A stretch of DNA of 6,378 nt from the NCBI GenBank assembly GCA_002389265.1, contig DGOD01000323.1, positions 1-6,378 of the forward strand, read 5' to 3'. A program made the translations under genes and the position numbers. This stretch comes from Gammaproteobacteria bacterium UBA4475. Its GTDB lineage: Bacteria; Pseudomonadota; Gammaproteobacteria; Pseudomonadales; Azotimanducaceae. The stretch's first letter is position 1; the number at the start of each line of letters is the position of its first letter. Below, one piece after another: positions 1 through 5,836 of this stretch. Below the pieces are notes generated by a model. That model was not told the DNA's origin. It saw only the letters and a list, made by a program, of their open reading frames with translations, and searched no databases.

Positions 1-41
1 ACGCCTTTTTTGTATCTCCCAAGCCACCTATAGATAACGTG

Positions 42-90
42 ACCCTGTGTAGACCCTCCCCCGGGGTGTTTAGGGGTGGAATAAAGGGTG
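42..90. repeat. Phased AGGGT/GGGGTG motif array, candidate integrase arm or excisionase sites
   Basis: The sequence ACCCT (AGGGT on the other strand) occurs at 42-46 and 53-57. GGGGTG follows at 63-68 and 73-78, and AGGGTG at 85-90. The steps are about 11, 10, 10 and 12 bp, close to one helical turn, with two copies on the minus strand facing three on the plus strand. A perfect CCCCGGGG palindrome (59-66) lies at the inversion point. Clustered short sites of this kind beside an integrase gene are typical of recombinase arm-type or excisionase binding. This assignment is inference. Confidence 0.35.
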
Positions 91-180
91 CAAATTGGTT
101 ACACAGATGTGGTACAAAGCCCAAATTCTTAACTTTATAACCTATTGATTTGAATAGATTAAATTAGATAAAAATAGAGT

Positions 181-202
181 GGCGGAGAGTGAGTCCGCTT
201 TT
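181..202 (+). terminator. Weak terminator-like hairpin
   Basis: GCGGA (182-186) and TCCGC (194-198) form a 5-bp stem, plus a G-U pair at its base, around a 7-base loop. Four T follow directly on the + strand. This could insulate the integrase promoter from transcription entering from the left flank. The stem is short and the T-run brief, so it may not be functional. Confidence 0.25.
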
Positions 203-269
203 CTAGCATTTCAGCGGGTCTCATCCGATAGCACTAAAGTGTTACTTTGCAAATTAAATCAGTAACTTA

Positions 270-298
270 TTGATTCATCCTGAATCATTGGATAGCAT
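270..298 (+). promoter_or_regulatory. Candidate integrase promoter with palindromic operator
   Basis: TTGATT (270-275) and TAGCAT (293-298) are spaced 17 bp and resemble -35 and -10 boxes, each imperfect. A perfect inverted repeat, TGATTCA-TCC-TGAATCA (271-287), overlaps the -35 box and fills most of the spacer, where a repressor dimer would block polymerase. Transcription would start near 305 and give a leader of about 38 nt to the chosen integrase start. A second, more upstream candidate is TTGATT (145-150) with GATAAA (167-172). The boxes are inferred; the palindrome is directly visible. Confidence 0.35.
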
Positions 299-333
299 AA
301 CAGTTCAATTCTTTGGATAGGTTTTTGGATAGG
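288..333 (+). repeat. Three TTGGATAG direct repeats in the integrase leader
   Basis: TTGGATAG occurs exactly at 288-295, 313-320 and 325-332. The last two are followed by another G and are 12 bp apart. The first overlaps the candidate -10 box and the last ends at the integrase ribosome binding site (AGGA, 331-334). They could be operator sites for AlpA or the integrase itself, acting on integrase expression or on recombination. Confidence 0.4.
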
Positions 334-342
334 AAAACCGTT

Positions 343-1608
343 ATGCCCAAAATAGCACGAGAACTGACCGCTTTGCAGGTCAAAAATCTCAAAAATCCCG
401 GTTTACATGCGGTTGGTGGCGTACCTGGGCTGCTCATCAAGATCGGCAAACAGAGTGCATCAGGCGTTAAACCGTCTAGATCTTGGATCTACAGGGGACG
501 GGTTAACGATCGGCGGATTCAACTAGGACTTGGCTCATGCTCATCCGTCAGTTTGGCGGAGGCTCGGCAATTAGCTCGCGAGCAAAGGATTTTGATCGAT
601 AAAGGACGTAATCCGGTTGAGTTTAGGGCTGAGCAAAAGCAGGAACAAGCTAGGGCCAGAGAAAAGCGGAAGTCATTCAAAGACTGCGCAGAGATGTATC
701 TCAAGCATCGACTCAAGTCGTTATCGAATGACAAGCATAAGCAGCAATGGCGCAACACGCTCGAGACATATGTGTATCCGGTTATCGGTGATCGCCCAAT
801 CGCTGATATCTCCATTAACGAGATCAAAAATCTCCTTGAGCAAGAGACGCAAAAAAGGAGCGGCGAGAAGGGATCTTTTTGGGAGGTTAAGACAGAGACA
901 GCGAGCAGAGTGCAAGGGCGCATCTACGACGTCTTCGCATTCGCCATTACCAAAGAGTTTCGGGCTACTGCGAATCCAGCTGAATGGAGAGGGCGTCTCT
1001 CGACGTTACTGCCGCCTGCAGCCAAAATAAAAGAAATAAAGCATCACGATGCATTGCCGTATTCGAAGGCCCCACATTTTCTGGCGGCGCTTTTGAAACG
1101 GAACTCAATTACACGTGCCGCGTTAGCGTTTCTCTTGGTGACAGGTGTTCGCTCAGGGTCAGTGAGAAAAGCGCACTGGGACGAATTCGATTTTGATGAA
1201 AACGTTTGGACGATTCCTCCTGCCCATGAAAAGACAGGTAATGAGCACCGTGTTCCTCTTTCCACTGCTGCATTGGCCATTTTAAAGTCTCTTAAACAGT
1301 TAGATGGATGTAATCTCGTGTTCCCGAGTTCTACCGGTAAGGTGCTGACTGATGGTGCGATCAGTAAAACCATGCGCCAGATGCGTGAGCGAGGTGAGAT
1401 TGACTATAAAGGTGTGCCGCATGGTTGCCGGGCCACATTCAGGACATGGGCGGCAGATAAAACATCCTACTCCGATGAAATTAGAAAAGCTGCATCAGGT
1501 CATTCCTTTGGAGATGCAGTGAAGATGGCCTACCAACGTGGGGATTTGCTTGAAAAGAGAAGGCGTTTGATGGAGGAGTGGTCCCTGTTCTTAAGTTCTA
1601 AACAATAA
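343..1608 (+). CDS. int: Tyrosine-type site-specific integrase (DUF4102 / P4-like family)
   Basis: This 421-aa enzyme should cut and rejoin DNA at the element's attachment sites through a covalent phosphotyrosine. Residues 1-100 form the arm-binding domain of the DUF4102 type, including LTALQVKNLKNPG and AVGGVPGLLIKIG. Residues 110-215 are the SAM-like core-binding domain and residues 235-410 the catalytic domain. Catalytic residues visible are R270 in TGVR, K297 in the beta-hairpin before EHRVPL, H360 and R363 in HGCR, H387 in SGH, and the nucleophile Y397 in AYQRGD. The set is complete and length is normal for the family. I chose ATG 343 over the upstream in-frame TTG at 313 because AGGA (331-334) sits 8 bp before it and MPK-x-LTA is the usual family N-terminus. 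The common glutamate of the R-x-x-E motif is serine here (RSGS), which need not impair function. The attachment target cannot be read from the protein. Confidence 0.95.
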   Translation: MPKIARELTALQVKNLKNPGLHAVGGVPGLLIKIGKQSASGVKPSRSWIYRGRVNDRRIQLGLGSCSSVSLAEARQLAREQRILIDKGRNPVEFRAEQKQEQARAREKRKSFKDCAEMYLKHRLKSLSNDKHKQQWRNTLETYVYPVIGDRPIADISINEIKNLLEQETQKRSGEKGSFWEVKTETASRVQGRIYDVFAFAITKEFRATANPAEWRGRLSTLLPPAAKIKEIKHHDALPYSKAPHFLAALLKRNSITRAALAFLLVTGVRSGSVRKAHWDEFDFDENVWTIPPAHEKTGNEHRVPLSTAALAILKSLKQLDGCNLVFPSSTGKVLTDGAISKTMRQMRERGEIDYKGVPHGCRATFRTWAADKTSYSDEIRKAASGHSFGDAVKMAYQRGDLLEKRRRLMEEWSLFLSSKQ

Positions 1609-1624
1609 TTTCGAGGTAAATATT

Positions 1625-2470
1625 ATGTTCACGAATTCATTCGACCTGAATCAACCAAAAGCTTTGTTGACACAATGTTTCTTCCGAGGTATGACGAGGG
1701 CAGCATCTGCCGAAATAAAATTTTCTGAGGGCTTTTTACTTCGCGTTCACTCCTGGCTGGTTGATTCTGAGATTTGCTTTTCTAAGCCACGTGGTTTGCT
1801 GTCTTTAATTTCTGGTGATGATGAATCAAATGAGCCATCGAGCGGGCCGTATTATCGAGGCTATCTAGATTATGTCAGAACATTACTTTCAAGTGATGCT
1901 AGGGCAACAATCCCGATGGGCATTAGGGAGTTCGAGGACGAGCAAATTGAGATGGCCGCAGCAATAGTGCAGCTGACGTGTCGTCCTCATGACACGATTG
2001 GACAAAAGTATGTTGAATATTTTTTGAACCAAGCTGAAAGCAGTGATCTGCGTCAGCAACTTAATCAGAGGCAAGAGCACGAAGACCGGTTATTAAAAAA
2101 TGTTAAGCCGTATCTACTCCGCCATCTTAAGATGGTTTTGGCTCCAAAGAACAGGCACTTAAAAGAGGTATTACGAAAGCTGATCTCCGAGTTTGGATCG
2201 GATGATTACAAGACTTTGTGGTTAGCTTTAATTCAAAAACTTGATGACCGAGATCCTGAGGTCTGTGATTTATTCGATGGATTGATATCTGATGAGTCGG
2301 GCTTAAGAAATGGCGAGGCCCTTAAATGTCAGCCATACAAATTTGTATATATGGACTCTATTCAGTCAGGTGCTCGAAAAGGTGACGAGAAGTACTTGAC
2401 CTATGCAAGATTTCGATACTACGTCAGAAAAATCAAAACCGAAAACGATTTAAGTTCGGTTCCTACTTAG
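1625..2470 (+). CDS. Unrecognised 281-aa protein downstream of the integrase
   Basis: I do not recognise this family. The product is a soluble-looking protein with no signal peptide and no membrane segment. The N-terminal third (1-100) mixes hydrophobic and polar stretches, with a tyrosine-rich patch near GPYYRGYLDY (74-83). Residues 100-205 appear helical and highly charged, with a short coiled-coil-like stretch at about 135-170. The C-terminal tail (250-272) is basic and aromatic, with RFRYYVRKIK, and could contact nucleic acid. It starts 16 bp after the integrase stop, with GAGG (1613-1616) placed 8 bp before the ATG, so it is probably co-transcribed with int. In satellites, the slot between int and alpA often holds cargo such as phage-interference genes, but nothing in this sequence shows such a role. 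Confidence 0.8.
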   Translation: MFTNSFDLNQPKALLTQCFFRGMTRAASAEIKFSEGFLLRVHSWLVDSEICFSKPRGLLSLISGDDESNEPSSGPYYRGYLDYVRTLLSSDARATIPMGIREFEDEQIEMAAAIVQLTCRPHDTIGQKYVEYFLNQAESSDLRQQLNQRQEHEDRLLKNVKPYLLRHLKMVLAPKNRHLKEVLRKLISEFGSDDYKTLWLALIQKLDDRDPEVCDLFDGLISDESGLRNGEALKCQPYKFVYMDSIQSGARKGDEKYLTYARFRYYVRKIKTENDLSSVPT

Positions 2471-2477
2471 ATAGCAA

Positions 2478-2520
2478 CCGACAGGTTTATCACTATCTCC
2501 ATAACGCCACATGACGTGGC
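2478..2520 (+). promoter_or_regulatory. Candidate promoter/operator region of the alpA-primase operon
   Basis: CCGACA (2478-2483) and CATAAC (2500-2505) are weak -35 and -10 matches spaced 16 bp. They are followed by a perfect inverted repeat, GCCAC-ATGAC-GTGGC (2506-2520), that would cover the transcription start. A second inverted pair, AGATAG (2469-2474) and CTATCT (2493-2498), brackets the -35 region. The 70-bp gap between genes is the natural place for a regulated promoter. The inverted repeats are clear; the promoter boxes are not. Confidence 0.3.
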
Positions 2521-2540
2521 TTGTGAAACGGAGGTATTGC

Positions 2541-2747
2541 ATGAAACAACTCAAAATTTATCGAAAAAAAGAGCTCTGCCAACTGCTTGGTATCAGCTCG
2601 GCCACGCTATATCGAATGGTAAAAGCCGGATCGTTTCCTGGCTCGATTCGCATATCGGAAAACATGGTCGGTTGGTTGGCCGGCGATGTTGATGAATGGC
2701 TGCATTCATTGCCTAAAAACAAGCTGGAGGAGCGTGAAAATGACTGA
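2541..2747 (+). CDS. alpA: AlpA-family helix-turn-helix regulator / excisionase-like protein
   Basis: This 68-aa DNA-binding protein matches the AlpA (phage regulatory) family. The winged-helix/HTH segment runs from KELCQLLGISSATLY to MVKAGSFPG (residues 10-34), followed by the diagnostic VGWLAGDVDEWL (43-54) and a charged tail. AlpA proteins of P4-like elements activate int or act as recombination directionality factors, so this is the likely switch between integrated and excised states. The ATG at 2541 is preceded by GGAGG (2530-2534) at 6 bp, a strong signal that rules out the upstream in-frame start at 2511, which lies inside the hairpin. Its last 8 bases (ATGACTGA) overlap the start of the primase gene, so the two are likely translationally coupled. 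Confidence 0.92.
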   Translation: MKQLKIYRKKELCQLLGISSATLYRMVKAGSFPGSIRISENMVGWLAGDVDEWLHSLPKNKLEEREND

Positions 2748-5190
2748 TCCGCGTCTGAATAACGGGGCTAGTGCCCCTAACTTGCATGACCTTAGCAGCT
2801 TTAGCAACATTAGCAGCTCCACGGCCCAGCTAGTCTGTGATTTAAATATGGCGCAACGGTTTTTGACGCGCTTGGATGAAGATGCCGATCAGTTCACGTT
2901 CCAAACATTTGACGATAATACGACCGGTGGTGGTGAGAGACGCGCAGAGCTCAGTCAGATTAGGCATGGTGCGCTCGAAGATCTATTTAGTTGGCTGGCT
3001 AAAATGAATCGAAGTGGGGCTGGAATATTTGTCACCGTTAATGAAACGGATGGGCGAGGCCGGAAGAAGGACAACATTAAAAAGGTTCGCGCCGTGTGGC
3101 AGGAGGACGATGGATCTGGTCGAGAGTTACCGCTGGAGCCACACATCGAGATTGAGTCATCCCCACGCAAGTATCACCGTTACGTCCTCACCGATGGTAC
3201 AGATGATTGGGATGCGTTTGATTCCGTTATGGCCTCGATGGTCACTGACTACGGCTCCGATCCAAATGCAAAGGATCGCTCACGCGTGATGCGTTTACCG
3301 GGCTTTTATCACTTAAAGGATCCGAGTCGACCTCACATGGTGAGTATCATCCAAGAGAGCGGCGCGCTACCTCTGCCTTGGCCTGACGTTGTTGAAGCCT
3401 TTACATCGAACGCATTGGCCCTGGATGTCACTAAAAACAATCATTCTGGCCTAGATGTCAGGAGCAAGATTGCGGCGATTACGACGACTGACAACTATCA
3501 TGGCTCACTTCGTGACTTGGCGGCTCACTATGTCGCTAAAGGAAGAACAAAGAAAGAGGCAGAGATGCACCTCGAGAAGCACATGGATTCTGTGCCAATT
3601 GAATTGAGGGACGGCAGGTGGGGGCATCGCCGTCAACAGATTAGGTCGCTCGTACAATCAGCTCTGGATAAGGGATTTGGAGAGAACTATGTATGGTCAG
3701 AGCCCGTTGAATTTGGCAAGGAGGATGGCAACGAAAGTGGAACGTATCCGATAGACGCGCTACCAGAAAAAATGCGGGCTGCTGTAGAACAGGTCGTCTC
3801 ACATGTTCAAGCCCCAGAAGCGTTAGTAGCGTCCACAGCCATTGCTTCACTCTCGTTAGCGTCGCAGGCGTATATCAATGTTCAGAGGGACAGTACGCTA
3901 ATCGGGCCGGCTAGTTTGTTCTTGATGGTCATTGCCGACTCAGGCGAGAGGAAATCAACGTGTGAGAAGCACTTTCTGTCTCCTATTAAGGATTTTGAGG
4001 AACGGGAGAGGCGAAGGCGACAAGAAGACATTAAAAAATATGCCACCGAGATGTCCGGTTGGGATTCAAAGGTGCAGGGCGTGAAGCATAAGATCACATC
4101 CCTCATGAAAAAAGGCGTGAGTACAGCTGATGCCGAAAAGACTTTGTCGACCTTGATGAATGCGCGCCCAGAGGAGCCACTTATTCCTCGACTCCTTTAC
4201 AGCGATGCGACGCCCGAGGCACTCGCAACTGGATTGGCGAAGGGTTGGCCGTCAGGAGGCGTGATGAGCTCAGAGGGCGGTGTGGTCTTTGGCTCCCACG
4301 GCATGTCATCGGACTCAGTTATGCGGACGCTCGCCATGCAGAACGAGCTATGGGACGGTGGAAGTATCCACTACGATAGGAAGACCACCGAGTCGATCAC
4401 TGTCTCTAACGTGAGATTCTCTATGTTCATTCAGGTGCAGGGCGCCACGTTGACCGAGTTTCTAAATCGTTCCGGCGATCTGTTCCGCGGGATAGGTTCA
4501 TTTGCTAGATTTTTAGTATCGTATCCAGAGTCAACTCAGGGGACACGCCCTTACACTGAGCCCCCTGAGGATTGGCGTGATGTGGAGGAATTTCAGTATC
4601 AAATATCGTTAATCCTCGATGGAGAACTGCCGCTAGATAAGTCTGGACAGATATCCCCACATACGCTCAAATTAGATGGTCAATCTAAGAGGGCGTGGGT
4701 GCGATTTTATAACGAGGTAGAGGCAGAATTGGCTGATTCGGGTAAGTACAGAGACATCAGAGATGTCGCGAGTAAGGCCGCTGATAACTGTGCCCGGCTA
4801 GCTGCCTTGTTTCAGTTCCTCGAGGACAAAGAGGCCGACTGTATTGACGCGGGATATGTGATGGATGCCGGGCGAATCATTCGTTGGCACCTGTCCGAGT
4901 CTCTTCGTTTCCTAGGTGGATCTGATAGGCGTAACTCGCTCCCAGTAATTTTGGACGAGTGGCTGACTGATCGGTGTCTCACAGGTCCCTCTGACAAGGT
5001 GTTGATGTCCGAGGTTATGCAGTACGGCCCCAATGTACTTAGGAAGAAGCGGGTGCTCATGGATACGCTTGAGGAGCTCGAGTGCATGGCCCGCGTTAGA
5101 GTCATCAGTGAGGGCAAAAAGAGGATTATTGAATTAAATCCAAAGTTGCTCGCTGCTACTGCTAATGTTGCTAAAGATCCTCGGCGTTAG
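2740..5190 (+). CDS. Primase-helicase replication protein (RepB-like primase + DUF3987)
   Basis: This 816-aa two-part replication protein probably primes and unwinds the excised element. Residues 35-225 look like a RepB-type archaeo-eukaryotic primase domain: FVTVNETDGRG (97-107), acidic motif QEDD (121-124), S-x-x-KYHRY with H146, and DRSRVMRLPGFYH (179-191). Residues 250-315 resemble a small primase C-terminal linker. Residues 335-725 are the DUF3987 ATPase/helicase-like domain. It has a Walker A variant, DSGERKST (400-407), a Walker B-like SSEGG (510-514), and the usual basic helical insert at 418-470. The C-terminus (735-800) resembles a winged helix. ATG 2740 has GGAGG (2726-2730) 9 bp upstream and overlaps the alpA stop; the in-frame ATG at 2686 would lie deep inside alpA. 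Tripeptide repeats at residues 18-26 and near 805-811 are encoded by the 9-bp DNA repeats listed separately. Function is inferred from family; polymerase activity in addition to priming is possible. Confidence 0.9.
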   Translation: MTDPRLNNGASAPNLHDLSSFSNISSSTAQLVCDLNMAQRFLTRLDEDADQFTFQTFDDNTTGGGERRAELSQIRHGALEDLFSWLAKMNRSGAGIFVTVNETDGRGRKKDNIKKVRAVWQEDDGSGRELPLEPHIEIESSPRKYHRYVLTDGTDDWDAFDSVMASMVTDYGSDPNAKDRSRVMRLPGFYHLKDPSRPHMVSIIQESGALPLPWPDVVEAFTSNALALDVTKNNHSGLDVRSKIAAITTTDNYHGSLRDLAAHYVAKGRTKKEAEMHLEKHMDSVPIELRDGRWGHRRQQIRSLVQSALDKGFGENYVWSEPVEFGKEDGNESGTYPIDALPEKMRAAVEQVVSHVQAPEALVASTAIASLSLASQAYINVQRDSTLIGPASLFLMVIADSGERKSTCEKHFLSPIKDFEERERRRRQEDIKKYATEMSGWDSKVQGVKHKITSLMKKGVSTADAEKTLSTLMNARPEEPLIPRLLYSDATPEALATGLAKGWPSGGVMSSEGGVVFGSHGMSSDSVMRTLAMQNELWDGGSIHYDRKTTESITVSNVRFSMFIQVQGATLTEFLNRSGDLFRGIGSFARFLVSYPESTQGTRPYTEPPEDWRDVEEFQYQISLILDGELPLDKSGQISPHTLKLDGQSKRAWVRFYNEVEAELADSGKYRDIRDVASKAADNCARLAALFQFLEDKEADCIDAGYVMDAGRIIRWHLSESLRFLGGSDRRNSLPVILDEWLTDRCLTGPSDKVLMSEVMQYGPNVLRKKRVLMDTLEELECMARVRVISEGKKRIIELNPKLLAATANVAKDPRR
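2792..2818 (+). repeat. Three tandem 9-bp repeats at the primase gene 5' end
   Basis: TTAGCAGCT, TTAGCAACA and TTAGCAGCT lie head to tail and in the reading frame, encoding L-S-S, F-S-N, I-S-S. The same unit recurs around the primase stop codon. The segment CTTTAGCAACATTAGCAG (2799-2816) is exactly the reverse complement of 5159-5176. Iteron-like spacing of 9 bp is close to one helical turn. A GGGGC-TAGT-GCCCC hairpin (2764-2777) lies just upstream. Confidence 0.75.
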
Positions 5191-5218
5191 CGATTTTAGC
5201 AACTTTAGCAGCCGCAGC
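5152..5218 (+). repeat. Inverted 9-bp repeat cluster / large hairpin spanning the primase stop
   Basis: Two reverse-oriented units (TACTGCTAA, TGTTGCTAA; 5157-5174) face three forward units (TTAGCGATT, TTAGCAACT, TTAGCAGCC; 5187-5213). The arms 5152-5175 and 5195-5218 pair at 21 of 24 positions around a 19-base loop, which can zip further (ATC 5177-5179 with GAT 5192-5194). The loop contains the primase TAG (5188-5190). It is not followed by a T-run, so it is not a standard terminator. It could be a replication origin, a protein-binding site, or an mRNA structure affecting expression of the next gene. Confidence 0.8.
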
Positions 5219-5242
5219 GGTGATAGAACAGGAGAAAAACAG

Positions 5243-5632
5243 ATGTCTAAATTCATTCCAGGGCAGTCTGGTAATCCAAATGGGAGGCCTCGCGGTACCG
5301 GTGTTGTCGCAAAACTCAGGGAGGCTATCCAAGGGGATATTCCGGACGTTATTCAGTCGGTCGTTGAGGCGGCTAAATCCGGAGACATGACGGCTGCAAA
5401 GATCTTGCTTGATCGTGTTGTTCCCTCGCTCAAACCGGTCGATGCGCCGGTTGTCTTGAATCAGGCAGCGGAGCTGTCGAGCTCTGGGCGAGAGGTGCTC
5501 CAACTATTGAGCGATGGGCAGCTCGGGATCGATCAGGCCCAGAGGATACTTAGGGCGTTGGGAAGTCAGCGAGATCTTATAGAGTTCGATGATCTCGTGA
5601 AACGCTTGGAGGTGCTCGAACGTGACGGCTAA
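5243..5632 (+). CDS. DUF5681 protein, terminase small subunit-like
   Basis: The 129-aa product begins with the DUF5681 signature KFIPGQSGNPNGRPRG (residues 3-18), a basic glycine-rich motif seen in small proteins next to phage terminase large-subunit genes. It is followed by helices containing AAKILLDRVVPSLKPVD (51-67). The acidic C-terminal helical region (80-127) ends in DLVKRLEVLE, like the tail of terminase small-subunit-like proteins. In a satellite, such a protein could bias a helper phage's packaging machinery towards element DNA. No large terminase gene is present to confirm this, so the role is inference. I chose ATG 5243, with AGGAG (5230-5234) 8 bp upstream. The open frame begins earlier, at 5165, but that start would overlap the primase gene and the hairpin. 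It overlaps the next ORF by 11 bp. Confidence 0.85.
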   Translation: MSKFIPGQSGNPNGRPRGTGVVAKLREAIQGDIPDVIQSVVEAAKSGDMTAAKILLDRVVPSLKPVDAPVVLNQAAELSSSGREVLQLLSDGQLGIDQAQRILRALGSQRDLIEFDDLVKRLEVLERDG

Positions 5633-5780
5633 AGCAAGACTATTGAAGCTCGAGAGAAAGAGAATTCCACCAAGGGATTTAGTCCGGTATCGGTGGGGCG
5701 GTGTGAGCCAGAAATCCAATGATGATGATTTGCCTCAGCCTCGGCAACACGATCTCGTTGTCGTTCGGTGGCGAGAATAG
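5622..5780 (+). CDS. Small basic hypothetical protein (52 aa)
   Basis: This GTG-started ORF encodes a basic N-terminal helix (AKARLLKLERKR, residues 3-14), a short polar middle with DDD, and a hydrophobic-basic end, DLVVVRWRE. GGAGG (5608-5612) sits 9 bp before the GTG. The start overlaps the stop of the DUF5681 gene by 11 bp, which fits translational coupling and is the main argument that it is real. From memory, similar short proteins with an N-terminal arginine/lysine-leucine helix often follow DUF5681 genes, but I cannot verify this. A partnership with the DUF5681 protein is a reasonable guess. No known domain is visible. Confidence 0.6.
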   Translation: MTAKARLLKLERKRIPPRDLVRYRWGGVSQKSNDDDLPQPRQHDLVVVRWRE

Positions 5781-5836
5781 CAATGTTCGTTATTTGTGGG
5801 CCGATAAGCTTATGTTAGTGGTTTCTTCAATTGACA
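5781..5836. other. Probable right boundary / junction with the hipA remnant
   Basis: This short non-coding stretch separates the last element gene from the hipA remnant. It contains a perfect 10-bp palindrome, ATAAGCTTAT (5804-5813). The hipA frame is closed by a stop at 5816-5818, and family-like sequence begins only at about 5834. The element end, or the scar of a deletion, should lie here. The only sequence shared with the left region is a 7-base TTCAATT (304-310 and 5826-5832), too short to call an attachment core. Confidence 0.4.

Larger units (their letters stand above)
1..342. other. Non-coding left-end region upstream of the integrase
   Basis: I see no convincing gene here. The only open frame of note (third frame, positions 3-137, about 45 codons) resembles nothing and has no start signal. 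The first bases, ACGCC followed by six T, look like the distal arm of a rho-independent terminator cut by the window edge, perhaps from a flanking host gene, but the other arm is not present. The rest holds motif arrays, a hairpin and an AT-rich stretch (125-180), as expected of an attachment and regulatory region beside an integrase. Confidence 0.6.
42..5836. mobile_element. Small integrative element, probable phage satellite (P4/PICI/PICMI-like)
   Basis: The gene order integrase, unknown gene, AlpA-like regulator, primase-helicase, DUF5681 TerS-like protein and small ORF, all on one strand, is that of a self-integrating, self-replicating island without virion or conjugation genes. Known relatives by content are P4-type satellites, PICIs and the minimal PICMI satellites, whose core is integrase, AlpA and primase. 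The ends given are estimates. The left end is set at the first AGGGT-type motif upstream of the integrase. The right end is where a truncated hipA reading frame becomes recognisable. I could not find a convincing direct repeat shared by the two ends, so the attachment site is unproven and the true left end may lie outside the window. Confidence 0.65.

Noticed and set aside
180..250. Possible tRNA or tmRNA 3' end as the integrase target (GGCGGAGAG and a later GGGTCTCATCCG stretch)
   Set aside because: No T-arm consensus, no acceptor stem pairing and no CCA-like end could be assembled; it reads better as a simple short hairpin.
519..1373. Long open frames on the minus strand and in other + frames inside the integrase
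   Set aside because: They lie wholly within a clearly coding gene with a complete catalytic set, have no ribosome binding sites and show no recognisable protein features.
2792..2818. CRISPR-like or microsatellite interpretation of the tandem repeats
   Set aside because: Units are 9 bp with no spacers, there is no leader or cas gene, and the exact inverted partner 2.3 kb away argues against simple slippage alone.
304..5832. TTCAATT shared by the left (304-310) and right (5826-5832) regions as an attachment core
   Set aside because: Seven AT-rich bases are expected by chance, and the left copy lies in the integrase leader, immediately before the first leader repeat, with no flanking similarity.
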